From NCBI GenBank assembly GCA_003217735.2, contig CP031587.1:1-64000 (forward strand): a DNA stretch of 64,000 nucleotides. The letters are read 5' to 3'. Source of the stretch: Marinibacterium anthonyi (GTDB lineage: Bacteria > Pseudomonadota > Alphaproteobacteria > Rhodobacterales > Rhodobacteraceae). Positions 35,097 through 44,030 of this stretch are shown piece by piece. The notes under the pieces were generated by a model. It saw nothing but the letters and a program-made list of their open reading frames with translations, did no database searches and was not told where the DNA came from. The translations under genes and the position numbers were made by a program. Position 1 is the first letter of the stretch; each line of letters begins with the position of its first letter.

Positions 35097-35390
35097 GATC
35101 GGGTCTCCCTTGGTCCCTTGGGCGCGTCGTTCGGGTCTGGCGTGTCTGGGATTTCTGCTAACCGCATTCGCAGGGGCCGAGAAGCAGAACCCGGATCCGG
35201 TCCCGGAAATTCCGCCGCTCGGCGCGAACCTGTCGGTTTTCGTATCAGCCAGCGGTGCGGAGGAGGTGGATCTGCCCCGGAGGTGCGGTTTGTTGGTGGC
35301 CCGTCCGCGTATTCCGACCCGGGCCTGCCAGGGTCGTACTGAACGACCCTATTGCGGGTCGACGATCTGTTCCCTACGCTGGGCCGCGAA
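35097..35390. other. Intergenic region between eutB and the TPP riboswitch
   Basis: Divergent promoter region of about 290 bases. It holds an 8-bp hairpin (AGGGTCGT at 35330-35337, ACGACCCT at 35343-35350) and a segment at 35369-35382 complementary to the riboswitch 3' core. No gene seen and no clear -35/-10 pair picked. Confidence 0.5.
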
Positions 35391-35476
35391 TCCGTTGGGG
35401 TGCCCCGTCACGGGGCTGAGAGGCATCGCGCTGACCCATCGAACCTGATCCGGGCAATGCCGGCGTAGGGAACGGA
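35391..35476 (+). promoter_or_regulatory. Thiamin pyrophosphate (TPP) riboswitch
   Basis: THI-box aptamer: outer stem TCCGTT (35391-35396) with AACGGA (35471-35476), then GGGGTGCC, the variable P3 CCCGTCACGGG, the conserved CTGAGAGGCAT, ACCCATCGAACCTGATC, and the 3' core GGGCAATGCCGGCGTAGGGA. All universally conserved segments are present. It sits 74 bases before thiD, so TPP binding should shut down the whole thi operon. A short stem (GGACGCC/GGCGTCC, about 35484-35498) just after it may be part of the expression platform. Confidence 0.96.
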
Positions 35477-35549
35477 GATCAGCTGGACGCCCGGCGTCCC
35501 TTTGACCGTGACCCCCCCGTGCCTTGTCCGCTACTTTGGAGGGGACAGT

Positions 35550-36353
35550 TTGGGGAAGGTCGCAAGACTTCTGATCATCGCGGGATCCGACAGCGGCGGC
35601 GGCGCCGGGATCCAGGCCGATATCAAGACCGCGTCGGCGCTTGGCGTCTATGCGATGACGGCGCTGACGGCGGTGACCGCGCAGAACACAATCGGCGTGC
35701 AGGGGGTGCACCTGCTGCCGCCCGCCTTCGTCGCGGCGCAGATCCGGTCGGTGCTGGACGACATCGGCGCCGATGCGGTGAAACTGGGCATGCTGGGCGA
35801 TGCGTCGGTGATCACTGCGGTGGGCGCGGCGCTTGAGGGCTATGGTGGTCCGGTGGTGCTGGACCCGGTGATGGTCGCCAAGTCGGGTGACCCGCTGCTG
35901 GCCGATGATGCCATTCTGGCCCTGCGCGACACCCTGTTGCCGATGGCCTCCCTGCTTACCCCGAACCTGCCCGAAGCGGCCCGTCTGCTGGGCTGCGATC
36001 CCGCCGAAACGCTGGCCGATACGGAACGCCAGGCCGCGGCGCTGATGGCCCTTGGGCCATCGGCGGTGTTGATGAAGGGCGGGCACGCCGAAGGCCCCAT
36101 CTGCCGCGACCTGCTGCTGTCCGATGCCGGGGTCACCATCTTCGAGGCCCCCCGCCAGACGACGCCCAACACCCATGGCACGGGCTGTTCCATGGCGTCC
36201 GCCATCGCGTCGGAAATGGCGAAGGGCGCGGGGCCGGTGCAGGCCGTGGGGCGCGCCCATGGCTGGCTGCAGGCGGCGATTGCCGCCGCCGACGGGCTGG
36301 GCATCGGCGCGGGCCACGGCCCGGTGCACCATTTCCACGAGGTCTGGACATGA
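35550..36353 (+). CDS. thiD: Hydroxymethylpyrimidine/phosphomethylpyrimidine kinase ThiD
   Basis: 267-residue ribokinase-fold kinase making HMP-PP. Motifs are LIIAGSDSGGGAGIQADIKT at the N-terminus, VVLDPVMVAKSGDPLL, TPNLPEAARLLG, and the anion-hole/base region NTHGTGCSMASAIASEMA. I prefer the TTG at 35550, five bases after GGAGGGG (35538-35544); TTG 35502 and GTG 35508 in the same frame lack a ribosome site. First gene after the TPP riboswitch; overlaps thiO (ATGA). Confidence 0.92.
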   Translation: MGKVARLLIIAGSDSGGGAGIQADIKTASALGVYAMTALTAVTAQNTIGVQGVHLLPPAFVAAQIRSVLDDIGADAVKLGMLGDASVITAVGAALEGYGGPVVLDPVMVAKSGDPLLADDAILALRDTLLPMASLLTPNLPEAARLLGCDPAETLADTERQAAALMALGPSAVLMKGGHAEGPICRDLLLSDAGVTIFEAPRQTTPNTHGTGCSMASAIASEMAKGAGPVQAVGRAHGWLQAAIAAADGLGIGAGHGPVHHFHEVWT

Positions 36354-37321
36354 GCGCCATCACCATCCTTGGCGCCGGTGTCGCTGGGCTGAGCGTGGCG
36401 TGGGAATTGGCCTCGCGCGGGGTCTGCCCGAAGATCATCGACCCCGCGCCCGGGTCCAACAGCTGTTCCTGGTGGGCGGGCGGCATGCTGGCCCCGTTCT
36501 GCGAAGGCGAAACCGCTGCCGCGCCGGTGGTGCGGCTGGGGCAGGGGGCGGCAACGTGGTGGCAAGCGGCTGGTGCGCACGTCACCCAGGCCGGCACGCT
36601 GGTCGTGGCCCTTGGCCGCGACCGGCAGGAACTGGACCGTTTTGCCCGCCGCACCTCGGGCCATCGCCTGGTAGATGCGGACGAACTCGGCGCTTTGGAA
36701 CCCGACCTCGCCGGCCGTTTCCCGAAGGCCCTGCATTTCGAGGGCGAAGCCCACCTGGCCCCCCGCGATGCCCTGGCCACCCTGCGGGCGAACCTTGAAA
36801 CGAAGGGTATAAAGGTCACCCCCGAAGGCCCGCATTCCGGCACGATCATCGACTGTCGGGGCCTTTCGGCCCGCGACAGCCTGCCGGCGCTGCGCGGCGT
36901 GCGCGGCGAAATGGCCATCCTGCGCGCCCCCGGCATCGCGCTGAACCGCCCCGTGCGGCTGCTGCACCCCCGCCACCCGCTGTACATCGTGCCGCGCGGT
37001 GACGGCGTGCACATGCTGGGCGCCACCCAGATCGAAAGCGACGGGCGCGGCCCCGCGACCCTGCGGTCCGTCGTCGAACTGCTGAACGCCGCCTACGCCC
37101 TGCACCCGGCCTGGGCCGAGGCCGAGGTGCTGGAAATCGGCGCCGACGCCCGCCCGGCCTTTCCCGACAACCTGCCCCGTATCACGCGTCAGATCACCCA
37201 CCAGGGTGATCGCATCCACGTCAACGGCCTGTTCCGCCACGGTTTCCTGCTGGCCCCGGCCCTGGCCCGGATGACAGCCGACCTGGTGCTGGACGGGGCG
37301 CAACCGGAGTTCCTGCAATGA
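36350..37321 (+). CDS. thiO: Glycine oxidase ThiO
   Basis: 323-residue FAD-dependent oxidase that makes dehydroglycine for thiazole synthesis. The dinucleotide fold is ILGAGVAGLSVAWELASRG, followed by a conserved CSWWAGGMLAPFCEGE segment. The C-terminal DAO-type region reads RHPLYIVPRGDGVHMLGATQIESDG and DNLPRI...VNGLFRHGFLLAPALA. It replaces the ThiH route in this aerobic type of pathway. Overlaps both neighbours by four bases. Confidence 0.92.
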   Translation: MSAITILGAGVAGLSVAWELASRGVCPKIIDPAPGSNSCSWWAGGMLAPFCEGETAAAPVVRLGQGAATWWQAAGAHVTQAGTLVVALGRDRQELDRFARRTSGHRLVDADELGALEPDLAGRFPKALHFEGEAHLAPRDALATLRANLETKGIKVTPEGPHSGTIIDCRGLSARDSLPALRGVRGEMAILRAPGIALNRPVRLLHPRHPLYIVPRGDGVHMLGATQIESDGRGPATLRSVVELLNAAYALHPAWAEAEVLEIGADARPAFPDNLPRITRQITHQGDRIHVNGLFRHGFLLAPALARMTADLVLDGAQPEFLQ

Positions 37322-37515
37322 TGATCACCGTGAACGGGTCCCCGACCGACATCGCCGCCACCACGCTTGCCGCCGCCCTTGCCGAACTGGGCTACGGCGA
37401 CGCCCGCGTCGCCACGGCGGTCAACGAATCCTTCGTCCCCACCACGGCCCGCGACACCCACGCGCTGGCCCCCGGCGACCGTCTCGAAATTCTTGCCCCG
37501 AAACAGGGAGGCTGA
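37318..37515 (+). CDS. thiS: Sulfur carrier protein ThiS
   Basis: 65-residue beta-grasp protein ending in the required Gly-Gly (LAPKQGG), where it is adenylated and thiocarboxylated by the ThiF-like enzyme. The ATG at 37318 overlaps the thiO stop; a second ATG follows directly. Three bases separate it from thiG. Confidence 0.94.
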   Translation: MMITVNGSPTDIAATTLAAALAELGYGDARVATAVNESFVPTTARDTHALAPGDRLEILAPKQGG

Positions 37516-37518
37516 CCC

Positions 37519-38289
37519 ATGCCCGTCTTCTATGGCACAGATATCGCCTCGCCGCTTCTGCTGGGCACGGCGCAATACCCCTCTCCGGCCGACCTGGCCC
37601 AGGCCTTCCGCCGGTCCGGCGCGGGCATCGCCACCGTGTCGCTGCGCCGTGAATCGGCGGGCGGCGACGGGTCGGGCTTCTGGGAGATCATCCGCGGCCT
37701 GAACATCCCCGTCCTGCCCAATACCGCCGGCTGCCATTCCGTGCGCGAGGCGGTGACCACCGCCCAGATGGCGCGCGACCTCTTCGGCACCGACTGGATC
37801 AAGCTGGAGGTCATCGGCCATGCCGACACCCTGCAGCCCGACCCGTTCGGCCTGGTCGAAGCGGCCCGGATCCTGTCCGACGACGGGTTCAAGGTGTTTC
37901 CCTACACCACCGAGGACGGCATCCTCGCCGGCCGCTTGCTGGACGCGGGATGCGAGGTGCTGATGCCCTGGGGCGCGCCGATCGGCACCGGTCTGGGGCT
38001 GAACAACGTCTACGGGCTGCGCACCCTGCGCGCCCAGTTTCCCGACGTGCCGATGGTGATCGATGCCGGGATCGGCCTGCCCAGCCACGCCGCCCGCGCG
38101 ATGGAGCTGGGCTTTGACGCCGTGTTGCTGAACACCGCCGTCGCCCGCGCCGGCGATCCGCCCGCCATGGCCGAAGCCTTTGCCCACGCGCTGAAAGCCG
38201 GGCAATTGGCCCGCGCCGCCGACCCGATGGAGCCGCGCGACATGGCCGCGCCGTCCACCCCCATGTTGGGACTGGCGGTGCTGCAATGA
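37519..38289 (+). CDS. thiG: Thiazole synthase ThiG
   Basis: 256-residue TIM-barrel enzyme forming the thiazole phosphate from DXP, ThiS-thiocarboxylate and dehydroglycine. Signature segments are [77 protein letters not shown] and [40 protein letters not shown] at 37519 with AGGGAGG upstream. Overlaps thiE (ATGA). Confidence 0.96.
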   Translation: MPVFYGTDIASPLLLGTAQYPSPADLAQAFRRSGAGIATVSLRRESAGGDGSGFWEIIRGLNIPVLPNTAGCHSVREAVTTAQMARDLFGTDWIKLEVIGHADTLQPDPFGLVEAARILSDDGFKVFPYTTEDGILAGRLLDAGCEVLMPWGAPIGTGLGLNNVYGLRTLRAQFPDVPMVIDAGIGLPSHAARAMELGFDAVLLNTAVARAGDPPAMAEAFAHALKAGQLARAADPMEPRDMAAPSTPMLGLAVLQ

Positions 38290-38882
38290 GGCTGGATCGC
38301 TTCTATCCGATCTTCGACGATCCCGGCTGGCTGGACCGCGCCCTGCCATTGGGCGTCAAGCTGGTGCAACTGCGGATCAAGGACCGGCCCGAACCCGATC
38401 TGCGCGCCGCGTTGGAAAAGGGCCGCGACCTTTGCCGGGCCACGGGTGCCGTGCTGATCGTCAACGATTACTGGCAGATGGCGATCGACCTGGGCTGCGA
38501 TTGGGTCCACCTGGGGCAAGAGGACCTGGACCAGGCCGATGTGCCCGCCATCAAGCGGGCGGGGATCAGGATCGGCATTTCGACCCATGACGAGGCGGAG
38601 CTGGACCGCGCGTTGTCCTTCACGCCCGATTACATCGCGCTTGGCCCGGTCTGGCCGACGATCCTGAAGAAGATGAAATGGCACGAACAGGGCCTGACCC
38701 GCGTCCGCCAGTGGAAGGACCGGATCGGGGGCCTGCCGCTTGTCGCCATCGGCGGCCTTTCTACCGATCGCGCGCCGGACGCCTTTGCCGCGGGCGCCGA
38801 CATCGTTTCGGTCGTGACCGACATCACCCTGAACGACGACCCCGAGGCGCGCATCCGCCAGTGGATCGAGGCCACCAGATGA
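38286..38882 (+). CDS. thiE: Thiamine-phosphate synthase ThiE
   Basis: 198-residue TIM barrel joining HMP-PP and thiazole phosphate. Visible motifs are [63 protein letters not shown] and [11 protein letters not shown]. Overlaps thiG and the ThiF-like gene by four bases each. Confidence 0.95.
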   Translation: MRLDRFYPIFDDPGWLDRALPLGVKLVQLRIKDRPEPDLRAALEKGRDLCRATGAVLIVNDYWQMAIDLGCDWVHLGQEDLDQADVPAIKRAGIRIGISTHDEAELDRALSFTPDYIALGPVWPTILKKMKWHEQGLTRVRQWKDRIGGLPLVAIGGLSTDRAPDAFAAGADIVSVVTDITLNDDPEARIRQWIEATR

Positions 38883-39856
38883 CCCGCTACGCCCGCCAGG
38901 CGGCGGTTCCCGCGCTTGGTCCGCAAGGGCAGGCGCGGCTGGCCGCCGCCCATGTCCTGATCGTGGGTGCCGGGGGCCTTGCCGCCCCTGTCCTGCAATA
39001 CCTGGTCGGCGCGGGTGTGGGCCGCATCCGGCTGGTCGACGCCGACGTGGTCGATGAAAGCAACCTGCACCGCCAGACGCTGTTCCGCGCAGGGCATCTT
39101 GGCCAGTCCAAGGCGCAGGCCGCCGCCATGGCGCTGGACGGCCTGAACCCGGATTGCCGCATCGAGCCTGTGATCACAAATCTCGACCCGGCCAATGTCG
39201 GGGCCCTGACAGAGGGCGTTAACCTGGTTCTGGACTGTGCCGACAGCTTCGCGGCCAGCTACATCCTGTCTGACCTGTGCCTGTCCCGCGACCTGCCGCT
39301 GATCAGCGCCTCGGTCATCGGCACCGACGGCTACGCGGGGGGCTTTTGCGGCGGCGCGCCCTCGCTGCGCGCCGTCTTCCCCGACCTGCCGGACCGCCTG
39401 GGTTCCTGCGCCGAAGACGGCGTTCTGGGGCCCGTCGTCGGTGTCATCGGCAGCCTGCAGGCGCAGATGGCCCTGGCGGTGATCGCGGCCATGGATCCCT
39501 CGCCCCTGGGCCGCATCACCAGCTTCGATGGCCGGACCCACCGCTTCGCCGGCTTCACCTTTACCGGTGCGCCCGAACCCGCGCGCCGCCCGCGATTCAT
39601 CGCGCCGACGGACATCCGCCCCGACGATTACCTCATCGACCTGCGCGCGGCGGACGAAGGTCCGCCGGTCCCCGGCGCCCGGCGCCTGTCCGTGCCCGAG
39701 ATCGGGACCGAAACACCGGCACCCGGCCAACGCGCCGTGTTCTGCTGCCGCTCGGGCCAGCGCGCCTGGAGCGCGGCGGACCGGCTTTCCGCCGTCTGGG
39801 ACGGCGACATCGCCCTTGTCGCGCTAGGCGACCATACCGGAGGAGAAACCCCTTGA
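38879..39856 (+). CDS. thiF: ThiF/MoeB-family adenylyltransferase with C-terminal rhodanese-like tail
   Basis: 325-residue E1-like enzyme. The ATP-binding fold is [44 protein letters not shown], with [16 protein letters not shown] after it. The last 80 residues ([27 protein letters not shown] and [19 protein letters not shown]) form a rhodanese-like domain with a Cys pair in the active loop, giving a fused adenylation and sulfur-transfer enzyme for ThiS. The ATG at 38879 overlaps the thiE stop. It may also serve molybdopterin MoaD. Confidence 0.88.
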   Translation: MTRYARQAAVPALGPQGQARLAAAHVLIVGAGGLAAPVLQYLVGAGVGRIRLVDADVVDESNLHRQTLFRAGHLGQSKAQAAAMALDGLNPDCRIEPVITNLDPANVGALTEGVNLVLDCADSFAASYILSDLCLSRDLPLISASVIGTDGYAGGFCGGAPSLRAVFPDLPDRLGSCAEDGVLGPVVGVIGSLQAQMALAVIAAMDPSPLGRITSFDGRTHRFAGFTFTGAPEPARRPRFIAPTDIRPDDYLIDLRAADEGPPVPGARRLSVPEIGTETPAPGQRAVFCCRSGQRAWSAADRLSAVWDGDIALVALGDHTGGETP

Positions 39857-40788
39857 AATACCTGACCTTGATGCTGTGCCTGGCCGCCACGCCGGCGCTG
39901 GCGAATGACAAGATGACCGTGATGCTTGACTGGTTTGTGAACCCCGATCACGGGCCGATCATCCTTGCCGACCAGATGGGCTATTTCGCCGACGAAGGGC
40001 TGGACGTGGACATCATCGCCCCCGCCGACCCTGCCGATCCGCCCAAGATGGCCGCCGCCGGCAAGGTGGATCTGGCGGTGTCCTACCAGCCGCAGCTGCA
40101 CCTGCAGGTGGCCGAGGGCCTGCCCCTGGTCCGTGTCGGCACGCTGGTCGCGACGCCGCTGAACTGCCTGCTGGTGCTGCAGGACGGACCGATCAAAACG
40201 CTCGCGGACCTGAAGGGGCGCAAGGTCGGGTTTTCGGTCGCGGGGGTTGAAGATGCCATGCTGGGCGCGATGCTGGCGCCCGAGGGACTGACCGTGGATG
40301 ACATCGAGATGGTCAACGTGAACTGGTCGCTGTCGCCATCGCTGATGTCGGGGCAGGTGGATGCGGTGATCGGCGCCTACCGGAACTTCGAGCTGAACCA
40401 GATGGCGATCGAAGGCGTGCCGGGCAAATGTTTCTACCCCGAGGAACACGGGCTGCCCGCCTATGACGAACTGATCTACGTGGCCAATCCGGCGACCATG
40501 GACGCGGGTGTGATCACAAGGTTCCTCGCCGCCACCGAACTGGCCGTGCAATACATGGTCAACCATCCCCAGGACAGCTGGGAGGTCTTCAAATCGACCT
40601 CAAGGGAGCTGGACGACGAGCTGAACGCGAAGGCCTGGACGGACACGCTGCCGCGCTTTGCCCTGCGGCCCGCCGCGCTGGACGTGGGCCGGTACGCGCG
40701 GTTCGAGACGTTCCTGCACGACATGGGCCTGACGGATCACGTGCGTCCCGTGTCGGATCTGGCCATCGCGGTGGGGGTCGACGGGTGA
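39853..40788 (+). CDS. thiY: HMP-type ABC transporter substrate-binding protein ThiY
   Basis: 311-residue periplasmic protein of the NMT1/THI5-like fold, with a short signal peptide ([19 protein letters not shown]). Conserved parts are [70 protein letters not shown], and [31 protein letters not shown]. ThiY binds formylaminopyrimidine or HMP for salvage. The TTG start at 39853 overlaps the preceding stop (TTGA) and has GGAGGAG eight bases upstream. Confidence 0.9.
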   Translation: MKYLTLMLCLAATPALANDKMTVMLDWFVNPDHGPIILADQMGYFADEGLDVDIIAPADPADPPKMAAAGKVDLAVSYQPQLHLQVAEGLPLVRVGTLVATPLNCLLVLQDGPIKTLADLKGRKVGFSVAGVEDAMLGAMLAPEGLTVDDIEMVNVNWSLSPSLMSGQVDAVIGAYRNFELNQMAIEGVPGKCFYPEEHGLPAYDELIYVANPATMDAGVITRFLAATELAVQYMVNHPQDSWEVFKSTSRELDDELNAKAWTDTLPRFALRPAALDVGRYARFETFLHDMGLTDHVRPVSDLAIAVGVDG

Positions 40789-41456
40789 GTTACGGGCGGA
40801 TCTTCCCGCTTTGGCGGGACGCGGCGGGGGACCATTGGCGGGCCTACACCGGCCACGCCTTTGTCGCGGCGTTGGGCGACGGCAGCCTGCCGCGCGCGGC
40901 CTTCCTGCATTACCTGGTGCAGGATTACCTGTTCCTGGTGCACTTTGCCCGGGCCTGGGCGCTTGGGGTGACCAAGGCCGACACGATCGACGAAATGCGC
41001 GCCTGCGCGGCGACGACGCAGGCGCTGATCGACGAGGAAATGCGCCTGCATATCGGCATCTGCGCCGCGGCCGGGATCGACGAGGCGGCCCTGCAAGGGG
41101 CCGACGAGCGGATCGCGAACCTGGCCTATACGCGCTTTGTGCTGGATGCGGGCCATTCGGGCGATTTCCTGGACCTGCTGGCGGCGCTGGCACCCTGCGT
41201 CATGGGCTATGGCGAAATCGGGGCGCGGCTGAAGGATCAGCCGGGCGACACGCCCTATGGCGAATGGATCGAAACCTACGGCGGGCCGGACTACCAGGAG
41301 ACCTGCGCGCGGGTCGGTGCCCTGATCGATAGCGCGGTGGACCGCCGCATGGGCCCGGATCCGCAGGCATCGCCGCGATGGGCGGCGCTGTGCCGCCGGT
41401 TCACCACGGCGACCCGGCTAGAGGTCGGGTTCTGGGACATGGGGCTGATGCCGTGA
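40785..41456 (+). CDS. tenA: Thiaminase II/aminopyrimidine aminohydrolase TenA
   Basis: 223-residue all-helical TenA protein that converts aminomethylpyrimidine from degraded thiamin to HMP. YLVQDYLFLVHFARAWAL and the active-site Cys in LAALAPCVMGYGEIGARL are present, with YGEWIETYGGPDYQ. GTG start at 40785 overlapping thiY. Its position with thiXYZ supports salvage of base-degraded thiamin. Confidence 0.93.
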   Translation: MSYGRIFPLWRDAAGDHWRAYTGHAFVAALGDGSLPRAAFLHYLVQDYLFLVHFARAWALGVTKADTIDEMRACAATTQALIDEEMRLHIGICAAAGIDEAALQGADERIANLAYTRFVLDAGHSGDFLDLLAALAPCVMGYGEIGARLKDQPGDTPYGEWIETYGGPDYQETCARVGALIDSAVDRRMGPDPQASPRWAALCRRFTTATRLEVGFWDMGLMP

Positions 41457-42151
41457 CCTGCGCCTTGCACTTTTCCGGCCGGGTTCTGGCCGGGGAAACG
41501 GTGCTTGTCGGTCCGGTGACCATGGCGGCGGAAGTGGGCCGGTGGACTTGCCTGCTGGGCCCGTCGGGGGTTGGGAAATCCACGTTGTTGCAGTGCTTTG
41601 CGGGGTTGACCGACGGGCTGACGGTGGATGGCGAGGTCCGGAACGCAGGAGAGGTGGCGCTGATGGCGCAATCCGACGGGCTGCTGCCGTGGCTTTCGGT
41701 ATTGGAGAACGTCACGCTGGGCGCGCGGCTCAGGCGGGTGCGGGCGGACCGTGCGCGGGCGCTGGAATTGCTGGGCCGCGTGGGGCTGGACGGGCTGACG
41801 ATGCGCCGGCCGCAGACGCTGTCGGGCGGGCAGAGGCAACGGGCGGCGCTGGCGCGCACGCTGTACGAGGACCGGCCCGTGGTGTTGCTGGACGAACCGT
41901 TTTCCGCGCTGGACGTGGCGACGCGGGCGCGGATGCAGGACCTTGCGGCGGCGGAGCTGAAGGGGCGGACGGTGCTGCACGTGACCCATGATCCGTCCGA
42001 AGCGGCGCGGCTGGGGCAGCGGATCCTGATCCTGACCGGCGACGGGATCGAGGTGATCGACCGACCCGACGCCATCCCGCGCGCGCCCGATGCCGGGATC
42101 ACGCTGGCCCTGACCGGGCAGCTGACGCGCACCCTGCTGGAGGCGGGATGA
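41453..42151 (+). CDS. thiZ: Pyrimidine-precursor ABC transporter ATP-binding protein ThiZ
   Basis: 232-residue ABC ATPase: Walker A LLGPSGVGKSTLL, Q-loop LMAQSDGLLPWLSVLENV, signature LSGGQRQRAALARTL, Walker B VVLLDEPFSALD, switch His VLHVTHDPSEA. Start chosen at GTG 41453, which overlaps the tenA stop (GTGA). Powers the ThiXYZ importer. Confidence 0.9.
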   Translation: MTCALHFSGRVLAGETVLVGPVTMAAEVGRWTCLLGPSGVGKSTLLQCFAGLTDGLTVDGEVRNAGEVALMAQSDGLLPWLSVLENVTLGARLRRVRADRARALELLGRVGLDGLTMRRPQTLSGGQRQRAALARTLYEDRPVVLLDEPFSALDVATRARMQDLAAAELKGRTVLHVTHDPSEAARLGQRILILTGDGIEVIDRPDAIPRAPDAGITLALTGQLTRTLLEAG

Positions 42152-42888
42152 TGAGGGTGGTGTCGCTCGCCCTGCCCTTGCTGGCCGGTCTCGCGGTCTG
42201 GCAGGGGATCGTTCTGCTGCTGGGGATGCCCTCCTTCATCCTGCCGTCGCCCTTCAGCGTCGCCGATGAGATGTGGCAAAGCCGGGTGCTGCTGGCCGAA
42301 AATGCGTTGATCACGCTGACGGAGATCCTGCTGGGGCTGGTTCTGGGCGCGGCGCTCGGCTGGCTGACGGCGATCCTGCTGGCGCTGTCGCCGGCCGTGG
42401 CGCGGGTGGTCAAACCCCTGCTGGTCTTCAGCCAGGCGGTGCCGGTCTTTGCGCTGGCCCCGGTCTTTACGCTGTGGTTCGGCTATGGGCTGGGGTCCAA
42501 GATCGCGATGGCACTGCTGATCATCTATTTCCCCGTGACCTCGGCCTTTCACGACGCGCTGGTCAACACGCCCGGCCCATGGCTGACGCAGGCGCGGGTG
42601 ATGGGGGCGTCGAAGGCGCGCACGCTTTGGTGCATCCGGATGCCGGCGGCGTTGCCCGGGCTGATGTCGGGGCTGCGGCTGGCGGCGGTCTATGCGCCGA
42701 TCGGGGCGATCATCGGGGAATGGGTGGGGGCGTCGAAGGGCCTTGGCTACCTGATGCTGCTGGCCAATGGCCGGGCCAAGACCGACCTGATGTTCGCCGC
42801 CGTCGTGGTGGTGGCGATCATGACGATCCTGCTGCACCGAATGATGGATGTCATCGCGACGCGGATCGAAGAGGGCAGGCGCGGCTGA
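42148..42888 (+). CDS. thiX: Pyrimidine-precursor ABC transporter permease ThiX
   Basis: 246-residue permease of the SsuC/TauC-like family with about six helices and the EAA-type loop WLTQARVMGASKARTLWCIRMPAALPGLMSGLRLA. Last gene of the thi operon; its final codons form the 5' arm of a 17-bp hairpin. ATG at 42148 overlaps thiZ. Confidence 0.91.
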   Translation: MMRVVSLALPLLAGLAVWQGIVLLLGMPSFILPSPFSVADEMWQSRVLLAENALITLTEILLGLVLGAALGWLTAILLALSPAVARVVKPLLVFSQAVPVFALAPVFTLWFGYGLGSKIAMALLIIYFPVTSAFHDALVNTPGPWLTQARVMGASKARTLWCIRMPAALPGLMSGLRLAAVYAPIGAIIGEWVGASKGLGYLMLLANGRAKTDLMFAAVVVVAIMTILLHRMMDVIATRIEEGRRG

Positions 42889-42918
42889 CAGGCAGGACCA
42901 GTGCCTGTCAGCCGCGCC
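42878..42918 (+). terminator. 17-bp hairpin ending the thi operon
   Basis: A perfect 17-bp stem, starting GGCGCGGCTG at 42878 and pairing with 42902-42918, with a seven-base loop. The 5' arm includes the thiX stop codon. No T-run follows. It closes the operon before convergent fdsD and may protect the 3' end or stop both strands. Confidence 0.7.
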
Positions 42919-42969
42919 GCCGGCCGGGACGGGGAGGTGCCCGGCATTCGTGGAAGGGTCAGTGTCAGT

Positions 42970-42999
42970 GTCAGGGCCAGTGTTAGGGCCAGTGTTAGG
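42970..42999. repeat. 12-bp tandem repeat between thiX and fdsD
   Basis: GTCAGGGCCAGT and GTTAGGGCCAGT are followed by a partial third GTTAGG, preceded by short AGTGTC repeats. Non-coding; looks like replication slippage. Confidence 0.75.
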
Positions 43000-43006
43000 C
43001 CCCAAG

Positions 43007-43225
43007 TCAGGCGGCGGGACGGCGCACCGTGGACATCGCATCGATCACCATCGGGTCCAGGCCCTTGCCGCCGCTTTCCACGTAGGAAATCAGCATCGAC
43101 CGCATCCGGGGTTCCCAGAAATCGTTGATGTGATCGGCGACCTTTTCGGCGTTGTTCTCGCCGGGCTGGGTCTTGAAGAAGGTGGCGATCTGGTTGGCCA
43201 TCATCACCATTTTCTCAGGCGACAT
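43007..43225 (-). CDS. fdsD: NAD-dependent formate dehydrogenase delta subunit FdsD
   Basis: 72-residue protein (MSPEKMVMMANQIATFFKTQPGENNAEKVADHINDFWEPRMR...), the family's usual size, thought to help assemble or stabilise the Fds complex. I choose the ATG at 43225, with GGAG six bases upstream; ATG 43231 and TTG 43240 are also in frame. It overlaps the end of fdhD by 11 bases. Confidence 0.9.
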   Translation of the reverse strand: MSPEKMVMMANQIATFFKTQPGENNAEKVADHINDFWEPRMRSMLISYVESGGKGLDPMVIDAMSTVRRPAA

Positions 43226-44030
43226 GTTCATCTCCGTCAATGATCCGCTCGGGGCGGGAATAGATGTCGAACCCGCCGCCGCGGGCGAAGGCGGCCAGCG
43301 TCAGGCCCGCGCCGCGCGCCAGCCGCAGGGCATGGGCGGTGGGGGCCGACACGGCGATCAGCGTGCGGGCGCCCGCGATCACGGTCTTCTGCACCATCTC
43401 GACGGACACGCGGCTGGTCAGGACAATCGCGCCGGTCGACGGATCCAAGCCCGCGCGCAGCAGCGCGCCGATCAGCTTGTCCAATGCGTTGTGACGGCCC
43501 ACGTCCTCGCGCGCCAGCGCGATGCCTTCGCCGGGGACAAGGAAGCCGGCGGCATGGGTGGCGCGGGTCATGTCGTGCAGCGGCTGGTGGTCGCGCAAAA
43601 GGTCGGTGGCGATGGCCACCTCGCGCACGTCGAAACGGGGGCCGCCGCCCGGCAGCACGGGCAGGGGGCGCAGCGCCTGGTCCAGGCTGTCGATCCCGCA
43701 CAACCCGCAGCCCACCGGGCCCATCATCGCCCGCCTGCGCGCCTTCAGCGCCTCGGCGCGCGCGTCAGGCAGCCAGAACCGCGCCTCGATCCCGTTGTCG
43801 TGGGGCACGATCTCGAACCCTTCGACCTGGTCGAGCGTTTCGACGAAGCCTTCGGTCATCGCGAAGCCCATGGCGAAATCCTCGATATCCTCGGGCGTCG
43901 CCATCATCACCCCGTGGGTGGTGCCGTCAAAGACCATGGCCACCGGCGTTTCCTCGGGCAGGTTGCGCAGGACCGGGGCCCGGCCGCTGCGCTGGACTGA
44001 CATTCCGTGAGCTGTGGACATCGGTTTCAC
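43215..44030 (-). CDS. fdhD: Formate dehydrogenase accessory sulfurtransferase FdhD (FdsC)
   Basis: 271 residues. FdhD passes sulfur to the bis-MGD cofactor of formate dehydrogenase. Visible are EDIEDFAMGFAMTEGFVE, the Cys pair GCGLCGIDSLDQAL (CxxC), AREDVGRHNALDKLIGAL and LTSRVSVEMVQKT. It starts by ATGA overlap with fdsA and is followed by fdsD, the fdsGBACD order. It may also serve the second formate dehydrogenase at 59-63.5 kb. Confidence 0.93.
   Translation of the reverse strand: MKPMSTAHGMSVQRSGRAPVLRNLPEETPVAMVFDGTTHGVMMATPEDIEDFAMGFAMTEGFVETLDQVEGFEIVPHDNGIEARFWLPDARAEALKARRRAMMGPVGCGLCGIDSLDQALRPLPVLPGGGPRFDVREVAIATDLLRDHQPLHDMTRATHAAGFLVPGEGIALAREDVGRHNALDKLIGALLRAGLDPSTGAIVLTSRVSVEMVQKTVIAGARTLIAVSAPTAHALRLARGAGLTLAAFARGGGFDIYSRPERIIDGDEHVA

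Noticed and set aside
42878-42918. The 17-bp hairpin as an IS end or attachment site
   Set aside because: There is no partner copy or target duplication nearby, and its place at the operon end suits a terminator or stabiliser.
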